DNA of 64,000 bases from Pyropia yezoensis (taxonomy: Eukaryota > Rhodophyta > Bangiophyceae > Bangiales > Bangiaceae): the NCBI GenBank assembly GCA_009829735.1, contig CM020619.1, forward strand, positions 4,036,590 to 4,100,589, given 5' to 3'. A program made the position numbers and the translations under genes. The number at the start of each line of letters is the position of its first letter. Within the stretch, counting starts at the first letter, position 1. Below are positions 12,024 through 21,967 of this stretch, in pieces. Below the pieces are notes generated by a model that was given only the letters and a program-made list of their open reading frames with translations, did no database searches and was not told the origin of the DNA.

Positions 12024-12780
12024 CTATGACCGTGGGGGGACAGGTGGCCGGCCGACGCCGGAGCGACGCGGCGGCCAAGCTGCCGAGGCCGTGTCGGCGG
12101 TATGGCCGACGTGCTGCCAGTGGCAGGTGTGGGCGGGGGTCAGCACCATAACTGTGGGCGGGTTGGTGGATCGCGGACGCCGGCGGGACGCGGCGGCCGT
12201 ACTGCCGAGGCTGAGGTGCTCCGCTAGACTGCCGAGGTGCTTCCAGTGGCGACCTTGGGTCGACGGGTGGCGGGTCCACGCGCGCCCGCGGGACGCGGCG
12301 GCCGCGGAGCCGAGGCCGTGTCGGCGCCAGTGCCAGCCTGCTGCCGGTAGCGATCGCGGGCGGACGGGTGTCGGGCTGACGCCCGCCCGCTGGACGCGGC
12401 GGCCGAGGCGCCCAGGCCGTGTCGGCGCCACTGCCGACGTGCTGCCAGTGGTGACCGTCGGCGGACGGGTGGCAGGTCGATGCCCGCCCGCGGGGCGCGG
12501 CGGCCGAGGTTGTGTCCGGTAGACTGCGGACGTGCGGCCGGTGGCGACCGAGAGCGGACGGGTGCCGGGCTGACGCCCGCCTGCGGGAAGCGGCGGCTGA
12601 GCCGCCGAGGTTGCTGCCCATGGCGACCGCCGGCGGACGGGTGGCGGGCCGACACCCGCCCGCGGGAGGCACCGGCCGAGCCGCCGAGGCCGTGTCGGCG
12701 AGGCGGCCGACGTGCGGCCGGTTGTGACCGCGAGCGGCCGGGCGGCGGGCCGACGCTCGCGAGCAGGACAGGGCTTCGCC
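12024..12780 (+). repeat. Degenerate ~100 bp minisatellite, copy B
   Basis: Same array as 3189-3945, almost identical between the two copies including its unit order. That identity indicates the two 8.8 kb copies separated very recently or are alleles, because minisatellites normally diverge quickly in unit number. Confidence 0.8.
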
Positions 12781-13393
12781 ATTGGGCGGCGGTAGGGCAG
12801 GCGGCGGTGGTCTGCACCGACACGGTGTGCTAGCGGTGACAAGCAGAACGGGCAAGCCGGCCGTGTCGACTGGACTTCTATGCCGCAAGCTCGCGCGGGA
12901 CGCGTCGGTCAAGCTGCCGAGGTGGTACCCGTTTTGCAGCCCAGCCGCTGCTTGTCTTCAAAGCTCGAGCAAACCACTTCGGCTTCCCGTTGCGACCGGT
13001 CACCGCCTGTGGGGGGGCGCGGCTTGCCATTGGGGGTTGGACGGGCTTTTTCTGGGGGGGGCAGCTATCCAGCTCGGGCGGGCCAGCATCCATTGTCGCT
13101 CTGCTTGTGCGACTGGTTCTTCATCCTACTGTGGAGCCAAGGCGCGTGTTGGGGGCCGTGCCGTGCTTTCTTTCCCCCCATCACCCCCATTCGCCCACCG
13201 TCCGTGTAGCTTGACTACTCCCCACCCCCTTGCCCCCCTACCCCCGACACCTTTACTCGGCTGGTGGTCCCCCTTCTCCGCGCGCACCCATTGACACCTC
13301 GTGGCGCTGTTGACCTCTTGTCGCTCCTATTACGGGGCTTAGAGGCGGCGGCACCCAGCAACGCAGGCGTGTACGCGTCGAGGCAGTTCAGTT

Positions 13394-13966
13394 ATGAAGA
13401 AGGAAGACATCCCTGCTGGCGTGGTGCGCAAGGTGGCGTGGCGTCTTCATCCGGCGACGACGTCGCCCAATGACGCCGTGGCCGGTACGGCGTCGGGCGT
13501 GGCTACGCGTGCGGCGTCGCGGTTGGCTGCGTTGGGCGCGGTGACTAACTCGCCGGCGGGACCAGCTGAGGATTTTCCGGCAGCCATGCCGAGTGGCGAG
13601 TCGAGCGATGCGCCTCTGCATGACGCGGCAACCCAAGCTGCCGACGCTGGAGACATGGAGGTGGCCCATGTGGGCCCATCGCGGGCGGATGACCCGCCTG
13701 CGATTCCCCTCCCGGCGGCCGATGAAGCGGCTCGCGTGGCTGCAGGTACGGACGTGCCCATGGCAGGCAGCACTGTGCCTTCTCGATCGATCTCTTTTTA
13801 CGGCATGCCCATTGCTCATTGGCGCGACGTTCCCACGATTCGAGAGTTCTTGGCGTACCAGCGGGGCCTTCCGCGCTCTGAACGCTCGACCGAGTATGGG
13901 ATTTCCATGCTGTTGACGTCGCCCGAGCCCTCGGATCCCGAGGAAGACTCGGAGGAAGGGCTATGA
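13394..13966 (+). CDS. Hypothetical acidic-tailed protein upstream of SET gene, copy B
   Basis: ATG 13394 (context GTTATGA) opens 190 codons. The first 120 residues are Ala/Asp/Pro-rich and probably disordered. Residues about 133-175 (FYGMPIAHWRDVPTIREF onward) look folded, and the tail is acidic (PEPSDPEEDSEEGL). Both copies keep this frame intact, unlike neighbouring frames, which supports coding. It ends 42 bp before the open SET frame, which has no ATG of its own, so this is probably the N-terminal part or upstream exon of the SET gene. I could not find a GT-AG pair that joins the two in phase, so they are kept separate. Confidence 0.55.
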   Translation: MKKEDIPAGVVRKVAWRLHPATTSPNDAVAGTASGVATRAASRLAALGAVTNSPAGPAEDFPAAMPSGESSDAPLHDAATQAADAGDMEVAHVGPSRADDPPAIPLPAADEAARVAAGTDVPMAGSTVPSRSISFYGMPIAHWRDVPTIREFLAYQRGLPRSERSTEYGISMLLTSPEPSDPEEDSEEGL

Positions 13967-14007
13967 CTACAGCTGTGTGGTGCGCAGGATGGAGTTGACA
14001 GGCCCCA

Positions 14008-14940
14008 TTGAAGAGGGCAGAGGCTAAACGTATCACGCTGTTGTTTTTTATCTTTATTTTTCTGCTCTTGCTGTTGTCAGTGTTCCACAAGACGAATCCT
14101 CTGGTACGCATTCCCTTCCACGCCCCCTCAGAGTCGCTGTTTTGGGAGCACCCGGCTGGGGCGCCGCAGCACACATGCCTACCTCAAGGCGTCATGCAGG
14201 AGCTGTACGACAAACACGCGCTCTCCTTGGCGTGCCCGGGTGTCTACTTGAACGACACCCCCGTCGACCGGTGGCCCATGTCAGCCTTCTCCGTGCTGCA
14301 GAAGGCCAGTGTGTCTGAACTGCTTGCCGCCGACGCGCGGTCGCACGACGTGTGTGTTGGCCGGTCATCTGTTCCAGGGGGTGGGCGTGGTGTTTTTGCT
14401 GAGCGCCGTTTTGCCGCCGGTGAGAGCGTCGTTCCCTTCTTTGGGTTGGTCGTGTACGACGACCTCATTGATGCGGCCATGTCCAAGGACCCCGCAGCAC
14501 ACCACACGACTTACGGTGCCGGAACTTTCTTCACCACTGCTAGGGATTGGGGACAGAGAGCTGTCGAGGTAGTGACGGCCTGTCGCTTCTGGGAGGGCGG
14601 GGGTGTGGCACAACCACGGCCGTTTTCTTATACTGTGTTGAAGGAGTGGCAGCCCGATCCTTTGAAGTCTTGTTCAAGGCCTATCTGGGTTGTGCCTGCG
14701 CCCTATTGTGCTGCGGGGATGGTCAATGACCCCCGCTGTGTGACCAGGGACGCCCGGGAACAAGTGCCGCCGGGTAAGAAGCGCACCGCTAACGTGGAGA
14801 TGGTCCAGCTCTGGGACCCTGTCTTGATGGCTAGCCAAGTGACGCTGCCGGGCGCCCTCTTCCTTGTCGCAACAGTCGATATAGAGGTGGGGTCTGAGTT
14901 TTTTTTCGACTACGGGGGTGAGTACGAACAGTTTGTGTGA
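14008..14940 (+). CDS. SET-domain protein, probable lysine methyltransferase (intact copy)
   Basis: The open frame of 310 codons contains SET-domain hallmarks in order: GGRGVFAERRF at residues 125-135 (SET-I), AGMVNDPRC at 236-244 in the place of the usual NHxC substrate/SAM-binding motif, and ATVDIEVGSEFFFDYGGEY at 288-306 (the I-x-x-G-E-E-L-x-x-D-Y-G element that forms the active site). The family transfers methyl groups from S-adenosylmethionine to lysine. Here NDP replaces the canonical NHS, so activity is uncertain. Residues 9-27 are strongly hydrophobic and could be a membrane anchor, but the frame begins at TTG, and this T-rich stretch ending in TTGTCAG also resembles a polypyrimidine tract and splice acceptor. 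The true start is therefore probably in an upstream exon. The gene is convergent with the CBS-like gene. Confidence 0.8.
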   Translation: MKRAEAKRITLLFFIFIFLLLLLSVFHKTNPLVRIPFHAPSESLFWEHPAGAPQHTCLPQGVMQELYDKHALSLACPGVYLNDTPVDRWPMSAFSVLQKASVSELLAADARSHDVCVGRSSVPGGGRGVFAERRFAAGESVVPFFGLVVYDDLIDAAMSKDPAAHHTTYGAGTFFTTARDWGQRAVEVVTACRFWEGGGVAQPRPFSYTVLKEWQPDPLKSCSRPIWVVPAPYCAAGMVNDPRCVTRDAREQVPPGKKRTANVEMVQLWDPVLMASQVTLPGALFLVATVDIEVGSEFFFDYGGEYEQFV

Positions 14941-15053
14941 GCGTCGAGTTTGCGAGCCTCTTGTTTTTTATTGTTGTTTTTTTCTTTACGTCGATGCAAG
15001 AGTGCCGAGGGTGACGGTTGCACTGCCAGGTGTGCCCACCGCCGTGCTCGCTC

Positions 15054-15520
15054 CTACATCGGAGAACGAATCCAACTTTTCATAGCGCCACGGGGGCGGC
15101 AAATGGCGAGGTGGCCCTCCTGAGACGCGGTGGTTCGGGGTGGTGCACCCGAGAAGCGGTGAGTGTCGCCGCCGCCACCACCGTTGTCGCCGCAGCCAGC
15201 GCCGCCCCCGCCGCCGCCATCGCAGCCGCTACCACCGCCGCCGCCGCCACAGACGCCGCCCAAGCTACCGCCGCCGCCGCAGCTACCGCGGCAGCCGCCA
15301 CTACCGCCGCCGCAGCTACCGCCGCCGCCGGCGCTACCGACAACGCGGTTACGGCGCGGCATACGGCGAGGCGACCTACAGGAGACCCGGTGGCTGCCTT
15401 CGTCTTCTCCACCGCCGCCGCCCTCGGCCCTACTGTGGTTCGGCCAGTGGGGCGGCTGATGGCCGGGCGGTACTTCCCAGACGCGGTGGTCGTCGTCGCT
15501 GCCGCCACCGCCGCCGCCGC

Positions 15521-15551
<31 letters not shown>

Positions 15552-16754
15552 AGAGTTCGTGTTGGCGCCTCACAGCCACTTCTAGAGCACCCAGCGCCGT
15601 GGCGACACCAGCGGCAGCGAGCGGAATGCCCGCACGCGCCGCCCTGCTGTCCGCAATGACGGCGGGCGGCGGTGGCGCCTCCCCCCATGGGACACCGCCG
15701 TCAACAGCCGCCGGCGCGGGTTGTTGATTTGGGTCGACGCTGGCAGCCGCAGCGGGCGGCGGCGCATCCGACGAGGCGCTGCCATCATCGTCGCCGGTCA
15801 CTGGTGCCGGCCTCTCCCACAAGGAGTCCCCTGCAGCGGTGGCGGGTGGAGGCGGCGCACCCCACGGCAGCGGCGGCGTCTGCCCCCCGCCGGCAAACGC
15901 CGACGCGTGGGGGGTGTTCGTCAGGGTCTGGACCGCCAGCCAGCTGGTCGCGTCGACGCCCAGCGCCTCGGGGAGGATGGTGTCCACGCCCGCGGCTGCG
16001 GCGGCGGCAAGAACCTCGCCCAGCAGCGCGCGCACTCGGCGGGCGAGAGCTTGCCGACGAGGCGGCCGTTGACGCCCAGCAGCGCCACCGTCGCCGCGTC
16101 GGCGCGGAGCAGCCGCACCAGAGCGGCCCGCAGTGGCACGCCCGCGCCCACGGCCACGCTCACCACCGGCTGGTTGGCGGCGGAGGGGACGCCGGCGTCG
16201 ACGGAGGTGTCGCCGCCTCCCCCGCCCGCGCCACCCATCACGGCGGCCGATGCGGCGACCGCGTCCTGCGGGAGCACCCCAAACGCAGCCCGCCGCATCA
16301 GCCGCGCGACGACCGCCGACTGGGTGAGGAGGTCCACCATGTCGCCGCCGTCGGCGTCGATGAGCGCCACCCGGTGGGCGCCCCCGCCCGCCGTGGTCTT
16401 GACCGCCTCCGCCAGCGGCGCGGCCGCGTCGAGGCAGACGAGCTTGTTGCACCGCGACGAGATGGCCACCGCCCCCGCCTCGCGCGCGAGCACCGCGGAC
16501 AGCGCGTCGCTGCCGCCGCCGCCGCCGCGCCGATGCCGTCGGCGGCCTTGCCGCCAAAGGTTTCTGCTGCCATCACCGACGACGCCACGTCCATGTCGTC
16601 TAGGATGGCGGTGTAGCGCCGCGCGTGGCGACTGTACACGGCGCACGCCAGCACGCGGGCGGGGGCGGGGGGGGCCGCCCCGCGGGCTTCCGGCGAGCGC
16701 CTCCGCGCTGAAGTGGGCCCCACCGAATGGCGGGTCCTGTTCGGCTGGAATCAC
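15054..16754 (-). CDS. CBS-domain-like protein with Trp/Pro/Gly-rich tail (frame broken)
   Basis: Minus-strand protein of roughly 550 residues that must be read across frame changes near 16670, 16520, 16034 and 15530. The N-terminal half has the alternating pattern of CBS (Bateman) modules seen in AMPK-gamma/SNF4-like proteins: YTAILDDMDVASSVM, AVAISSRCNKLVCLDAAAPL, HRVALIDADGGDMVDLLTQSAV, and VPLRAALVRLLRADAATVALL followed by GRLVGKLSPAELRALL. Such modules bind adenosine nucleotides. The C-terminal half is disordered, with repeated tryptophan motifs (LPWGAPPPP, SLWERPAP, VPWGEAPPPP) and then a Gly/Cys/Ser-rich tail ending near 15054. Copy A and copy B break at different points, so the native gene is probably intact. 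No in-frame ATG was found near 16754; a 5' exon may lie further right. Confidence 0.6.
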
Positions 16755-16769
16755 GATTGACCGAAGGGG

Positions 16770-17709
16770 AGCCGAACGAGGGGTCGCCCGTTCGACCGAA
16801 TGAGCACCTACTGGGAGGGGGGTTTCAATGACTCTGGGATCTCGGCGGGCGTCACCGCCACCCTCTCAGATGCGTCCTTGGGAGCCCCCATGTACACGTG
16901 TCCAGCGCAAAATAATTCGAGACAGGGCGGTCGATCCCACGGGCCCAGTCGGCTCGCCGCGCACGCCCGCCTGGCCCTCTAAGAGCCCTTCCGTTGGTCT
17001 GGTCTGGCAGGTGCCCACGCATCGGGCTGTACGCCGACAGCTGCGCCAAATCTGTTGAAATCGATGCCCCCCCCCGCCTCCTTCTGTCTGCTGTGAGCGA
17101 CTCAGGTGGGTCTGCTGTCGAGCTCACGCGTGGTCGTCCATAATAATATTTCAATCGGGTACTACAAAGAACCGAGGCGGCATCCAGCGCCTTACTGGAG
17201 CCATGGGCGGGGGAACAAGGGCTTGCCAGTGGGCGTGTCTCTAGTGAGGTTTCTGGCCATCACGGCTAAAAGCGCGACAATTATCAGCAAACCCACTTTG
17301 AGAGAGCGACTTACAATCGAACCTGATCCGAGGCCCGACTGTCAGTGTCCGGTGGGGCACCCAACCGGCCGAGGGAGTCAACGCTCACCGACGCGTTCGC
17401 CCTGCCGGTGCACGCATCTGCTGTGCCATTGCACTGCACCGTCAGGCGGACGTGTGCTCCCCCAGCCGGCCTCTTCCGCTCGCCATGCGCGTGGCGGTGC
17501 GTCCCGGGCTAGCCACGTGCGCGTGCAGCCTGCTTCTACGCACGGTCAACTACGGTGCGCAGGCTAAGGGCGACACCCGATGGTGATGGCACTTTCTAGC
17601 CGACGCGCTTGGCCGGCTGCTCTAGCACTACCACAGCGTGCCGCGCTGGGATTCTCCACTGGGTGCCCTCCTCCTGTATCAACACCCGTGCCAGCGGGGA
17701 AGCTCAACC
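16770..17709. other. Intergenic, probable divergent promoter region
   Basis: No convincing gene. It lies between the 5' side of the CBS-like gene (minus) and the start of the plus-strand gene at 17710, and is less GC-rich than its surroundings around 17120-17330. Short frames here lack family features. Confidence 0.4.
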
Positions 17710-19350
17710 ATGACGCTTCCGACGGTTGTTGTCGACGCTGGCTCAACCGTCAGCGGCGCCGCTGAGGTGGACCCTGCCAGTGCTTCAGGCAACGGCAATA
17801 TCGTCAAACCACTCCCTGCAGCCGTTGTCGGGCCTTCTCTTCCGGGACCTCTGCTCAGCTCGGCCCTTCCCAGGGAATCGTCGGGAAACTCGGGCGCCTC
17901 GGCCGAGCTTTTCGTTGCAGCCTGTGACACCGCCCCGGCCATGGGTGACGCGGTCGGGGAGCAGCAAGCATTCCCCTCGGTGCGGGAAGATGGGACGTTG
18001 GGCTCGGTGAGCAAGCATTGGAGCGGAACTGGCCCGTGCGCGGCGACATGTGGCGATGGGGCTTCCGGCGGCGCGAAGGTTGGCGGTGGCGCCTCGGCGG
18101 CGCTTGAGTCAGCCGCAAGTGACGCGGGTGGTGCCGTTGGCCAGCATGGCATGGTGACACAGGACTCCTCGCCGGGGCGGGCGGGAATTGCCATGAACGA
18201 TAGCGGCACAGGGGTCCTCGAACCCACTGCAGGGGTGGGGGTCGGTGCCCCTGGCGATGGTGGCAGGCCTGCAGCCGACGACGCCCAGCCAAGGGCGGGG
18301 CGAGTTGTTGGAAATGGTGGCACAGCTGCACAAGATGCCGAGCCCTCGGGGGACTGGGATGCCGTTGGCTGTGGTGGGGCCACGGCGAATGACTCTGAAA
18401 TTCTGGGGGGGGGGCAGGCAGCTCGAGGCGGCGGCATGGCGGCGCGCGATTCCATCCGCGGAGGGGGAGGTATTGATGGTCGCGACGTCGGCACGACAGA
18501 AGACGACTCCACTTCGGGCAGGGGGGGGATTGCCGTTGGCCATGGTGTCAGTGTGCCTCACGATGCTCTGCTTCGTCGCGATGTGGATGCTGCTGACGAC
18601 GGCGGCACGGCGGCGCAAGACTCCGCGCGTGTGGGTACCGGTAGCGATGGCGGCACGGCGGTGCGCACCTCCATGGCTGGGGGGGGGGGCGCTGACTTTG
18701 GCAGTGGCCGCGCGGTGCTGACACGCACGCACGCGGGGATAGAGATCGCTTCCGCCAACGCTCACAACTCGGCACTCAACCCTGCGTCAGTGGGGAATCG
18801 TGGCGACGATGGCGCATGCTGCAATGTGGCGGTGGTCTCGAATCCCCGGGAGAAAGCCGTTGGCGTTTGCGACACGACGTGGAGTGTGGGTCGGAACCCG
18901 ACCTGGGATGCGCAGTATGACTGCAAAGTTGCTGCCGTTGCACTGCTTCACCTCTCCTCCGGCGGCCACCGCCGCTTTTCAGCTGCAGAGCGGGGTCGGC
19001 TGGCCCCGATAGGCATCGACGCGGGGCTCGAGGCAAGCGGCTTTGATGCTCGGTCCATGGCCATTGCCGACACGGCAATGGCTGAGCTGCGAATCCTTCT
19101 TGGGTCTTCACAGGAAGTCACGGGCCGAGCGGCTCTTGCTGTGAGTCATGTGCGGGCGGGGCTGTCAAGCAAGGGCTCGTATCGCACTATGGACTTAGAG
19201 GACTCTCTCTCCGAGCTCGTCAGCAGCGGACGTGAGATGCGTTCAACGGCCCACAACGTTTACAACTTGGTTTCAATGTTGCAGCGGCACATGGCTTCCC
19301 GCAGCCCTCGCGGGGAGTGTGTGGCCAATGACCACGCACGGAGTGTGTAG
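17710..19350 (+). CDS. Unknown protein with long Gly/Ala/Asp-rich repeat region
   Basis: ATG 17710 (context ACCATGA) opens 546 codons. Residues about 100-340 are made of degenerate units of about 21-23 residues around the pattern GGTAAQDS (forms such as GNGGTAAQDAEPSGDWDAVG and GGGMAARDS), so the coding DNA is a diverged minisatellite. Residues about 400-530 look like a folded, conserved-type domain: an aligned run of helices with KVAAVALLHLSSGG, DARSMAIADTAMAELRILL and ALAVSHVRAGLSS, ending in a helix with NVYNLVSMLQRHM. I recognise no family. Composition resembles the long minus-strand protein at 43484-46353, which also has a helical part and a Gly/Ala repeat region. Confidence 0.6.
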   Translation: MTLPTVVVDAGSTVSGAAEVDPASASGNGNIVKPLPAAVVGPSLPGPLLSSALPRESSGNSGASAELFVAACDTAPAMGDAVGEQQAFPSVREDGTLGSVSKHWSGTGPCAATCGDGASGGAKVGGGASAALESAASDAGGAVGQHGMVTQDSSPGRAGIAMNDSGTGVLEPTAGVGVGAPGDGGRPAADDAQPRAGRVVGNGGTAAQDAEPSGDWDAVGCGGATANDSEILGGGQAARGGGMAARDSIRGGGGIDGRDVGTTEDDSTSGRGGIAVGHGVSVPHDALLRRDVDAADDGGTAAQDSARVGTGSDGGTAVRTSMAGGGGADFGSGRAVLTRTHAGIEIASANAHNSALNPASVGNRGDDGACCNVAVVSNPREKAVGVCDTTWSVGRNPTWDAQYDCKVAAVALLHLSSGGHRRFSAAERGRLAPIGIDAGLEASGFDARSMAIADTAMAELRILLGSSQEVTGRAALAVSHVRAGLSSKGSYRTMDLEDSLSELVSSGREMRSTAHNVYNLVSMLQRHMASRSPRGECVANDHARSV

Positions 19351-19938
19351 GACGGCGTACTGGGGAGGATATGACGTGGTGCGTAAATGGGGTCCATATT
19401 GAGTGCAAGCAACCCCCGCTCTGTTTTATGAGGCGTTGTAACCGCAGCGAAATGCTCGTGGGGCACAGCTCTTTCGACAGGAGGCTCTTATCGCTTTCAA
19501 GACCCGCCAAGCCTTGGGAGGGGGGGAGCATTCGCCGCCCTCACGGCCCCCCGCGCACAGGGACCCGACGCCGCATGTGTTGCAGATCATAACGGCGCCA
19601 AAAAACAGCGCTGGCTTCGCTCCCGTCCCCCTGCCGTCCGCAATCGAAGTATGCCCACCAGTAGCCGCCAGTAGCGCGTCTTGCCAGGAGGCGGCGTTGG
19701 CGCCTGAGTGGGGGAGGTCTGCGGCGGCTCGCAAGGAGCCACACAGGGCGCTTGTGCTCCACCGCCGGAAGACCACCCACGGAAGCCGCCAAAGGCTCGC
19801 CCACCGATGCAGGCAGGCCGCCCGCCGCCACCGCAATCGCCCGTCCGCCGCCATTCCATTGCCACCGCCTCGCCGCGAGCACAGGCCGCCGACGGCTGGG
19901 GGGGGAGGGGCGATGGCGACGCGTTTCCGTGGGGGCTC

Positions 19939-19969
<31 letters not shown>

Positions 19970-20530
19970 CGCCAGTGGCGGCGCCGTCGGCTGCCGCCGC
20001 CGCGGGCGCCGCCGGTGAAGTGGCCGCGGGTAGCGGCGGCTGGCGTGGGCGGTCTGGCGACGCGGCCACTGACAGTGAGGGTGGGATGCCGGGCCGCCTC
20101 GTCGGCGGGAGTCTCCGCAGCTTGCGTGGCTGACGCCGCCGCCCGCCCGCTGGGGGTGCCACCGCCCCCGACGCACCGGGCGGGGGGGGGCGACGCCCGG
20201 CGCTGACCGCCACCGCCGCGGCAGCTAGCGCCGACGCAGACGGCTATGGCCGCTGTGGTGGCGGCGGGCGTGGCGGTGGCGGTGACGGTGGCGGTTGTGG
20301 TGGTGGTGGTGGCGGCGGCGGTGGTGGTGGTGGTGGCGGTGGCGGTGGCGCTGGCGTCGGCGGCGACCGCCGCCGCCGATCGGTGCACATGCTGCCGGTC
20401 CTCGCCGCCGAGGTGGCCGCCGACGCGGGCTGGCTGACCACCCTCGGCACCCGCACCGAGACCGCCGGCACGCTGCCGACTCCCAGGCGACCCCCCGTGT
20501 GATCGCTGCGTACGCGACGGCTGGTCGTAC
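19351..20530. other. Low-complexity GCC/GGT-rich stretch, gene content unclear
   Basis: Contains GCC triplet runs around 19940-20010 and GGT/GGC runs around 20270-20350 that are open in most frames. The minus frame 19426-20388 ends in about 75 residues of normal composition (from AADLPHSGANAASWQDALL to the stop), which may be the 3' exon of the gene starting at 20935. A plus-strand stretch near 20391-20502 (MLPVLAAEVAADAGWLTTLG) also looks coding. I cannot decide between them. Confidence 0.3.
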
Positions 20531-20935
20531 CTACACCGCCATCGTCTTTGCTGCGCGCAGACGTTGGGCCCGCTGCTGCGCGGGTGTTGTAGACTTGAAC
20601 AAGATGTTGTTGAGAAAAACCTGGGACCGCATTTTGCCAGCCTCTTGATCTTCGCCAGGAGTTGGTTGAGTCACCTCGCCGCTCGGCGTCCGAACCTGCA
20701 CGTCCGGGACGACGTGCGCAATGCGTTGCAAGCCACTCAACGGCACGACGGCGAGCGTCGGCCACTCCGCTGTGTCGTCGTCAAACGCCCAGCACAATCT
20801 GTCGTACCCCGCCGCCGCAAGAGCGGCGCCGGGAAGAGGCACGGCCGCCTGCATACACTGCACCCCCGCACGTGGCTCAGCGGTGGCGTCCGCTGAGCCG
20901 CCCGCCACAATCAACCTGCGCGTGGTCACCCGCAT
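20531..20935 (-). CDS. Unknown protein, first exon candidate next to retrotransposon
   Basis: ATG 20935 lies in the context GCCGCCATGCGG, a near-ideal Kozak sequence. About 80 residues follow with a beta-propeller-like flavour (RRLIVAGGSADA, then AAAGYDRLCWAFDDDTAEWPTLAVVPLSGLQRIAHVVPD split by turns), but I cannot name the family. The frame continues to 20531, becoming less protein-like after PSGE, where GAG|GTGACT could be a splice donor. The start is only 84 bp from the 3' LTR of the chromovirus, whose sense direction reads toward this gene. Confidence 0.45.
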   Translation of the reverse strand: MRVTTRRLIVAGGSADATAEPRAGVQCMQAAVPLPGAALAAAGYDRLCWAFDDDTAEWPTLAVVPLSGLQRIAHVVPDVQVRTPSGEVTQPTPGEDQEAGKMRSQVFLNNILFKSTTPAQQRAQRLRAAKTMAV

Positions 20936-21018
20936 GGCGGCGAAAGATGACGCAGTCACGCCACGCGGCGCCACAGAACATCTCGGAGCTCCTCAGTAGC
21001 TCGACGCACGGGAGCGCG

Positions 21019-21381
21019 TGTAGCACAATAGGAATCCGTCGCGCGTCCACTCTCAGGGAACACTCACCAAGGGGGATCGGCACCAACGTCACCGGGAGGC
21101 CAAGGTTGCTGTCCTTGGAGCGCAAGCCACGGGACCAAGATGGGAGCCCAAATGGGAGGGGTTTGTTGTTCTACCTTGGCCGGCGGTGGATTCGCCCCCG
21201 GCCCCCTCGTTATAAACCCTCGGAGACACTACTAACTACCCTCCACCCCAAGATGCAAGTCCCTCTGGTCATACGTAACTTATAGATACCGTGACCAGCT
21301 CGGACTCTCAAATTGGAAGTTAAGGATTAGAAGTAGCCCCCCTGATATTAGGGTCACAATACGGACAACCATATTGCTACA
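21019..21381 (-). repeat. 3' LTR of chromovirus
   Basis: 363 bp, same termini as the 5' LTR. TATAAA lies at 21211-21216 on the plus strand, upstream of the plus-strand ORF at 21968. The palindrome of the other LTR is imperfect here (CCCTGATATTAGGG, 21340-21353). Confidence 0.95.
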
Positions 21382-21393
21382 TATCCCCCCCTT
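21382..21393 (-). promoter_or_regulatory. Polypurine tract
   Basis: Read on the minus strand, AAGGGGGGGATA lies immediately before the 3' LTR, the expected place and composition for the plus-strand primer of reverse transcription. Confidence 0.8.
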
Positions 21394-21967
21394 AGATTCG
21401 GCCCGTCCTCGGGTCGAGTTGCATTCGGGTTACCGAATGTAAGTGGGTCGCGTGACTGTTTACCCGTCGGGTGGGGCTTTGCGCCCCGTCGCGACAGACA
21501 CCCCTTTTCGAGGTTGTCCGAGGGGGGTGCCCCCCTTTGTGTGGTACACACACGATCCGTTTTCCGGACCGTTAATTTCCCGATGCGGGTTTTTGTTCAC
21601 GACCCCTCTTTCCGAGGGGTGGTGCAAGCGGATCCGCCACCAGGTGCCTGGTGGTAGGGGGGCCCCTCTCGTGTGGACGATTGAGTGGGGGGCGGGGGCT
21701 GCCCGCGTTGCGTGGGGGCGGTTGGGGGTGACCCCCCTTTGCTTACCCCGTGTGTGGGGGTGGCCCCGTCCCGCCCAGGTGCCTGGGTGGAGCGCGTTCG
21801 TAGCCCCGTGGGGCGCGGGTCGACCCGCGTGCCTGCGGCGCTTCTCGTGGCCGTTTGTGGTCATAAGCGCGGGTGTCCGCGCTTCCCTGGCTCGTCCCGG
21901 TTATCCCACCGTACCGGGTTGTAGCCGTCGACGGCTTGTGGGCGCGGGGGACTCCGCACCCGTTATC

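Larger units (their letters stand above)
8828..16304 (+). repeat. Copy B of 8.83 kb duplicated segment
   Basis: Second copy of the 1-7479 segment. It is the better copy for the SET gene (310 codons open) and it continues past the point where copy A is cut by the gap, to about 16770, into the 5' part of the CBS-like gene. 7856-8827 lies just left of it and has no counterpart within the window. Confidence 0.95.

Noticed and set aside
13890-14080. Intron joining the acidic-tailed ORF to the SET frame
   Set aside because: The T-rich tract with TTGTCAG looks like an acceptor, but no donor gives the SET frame; left open.
21443-21967. Longer start (990 codons) of the opposite-strand ORF
   Set aside because: Begins at GTG with no ATG before 21968; the extra part is GC-rich leader sequence.
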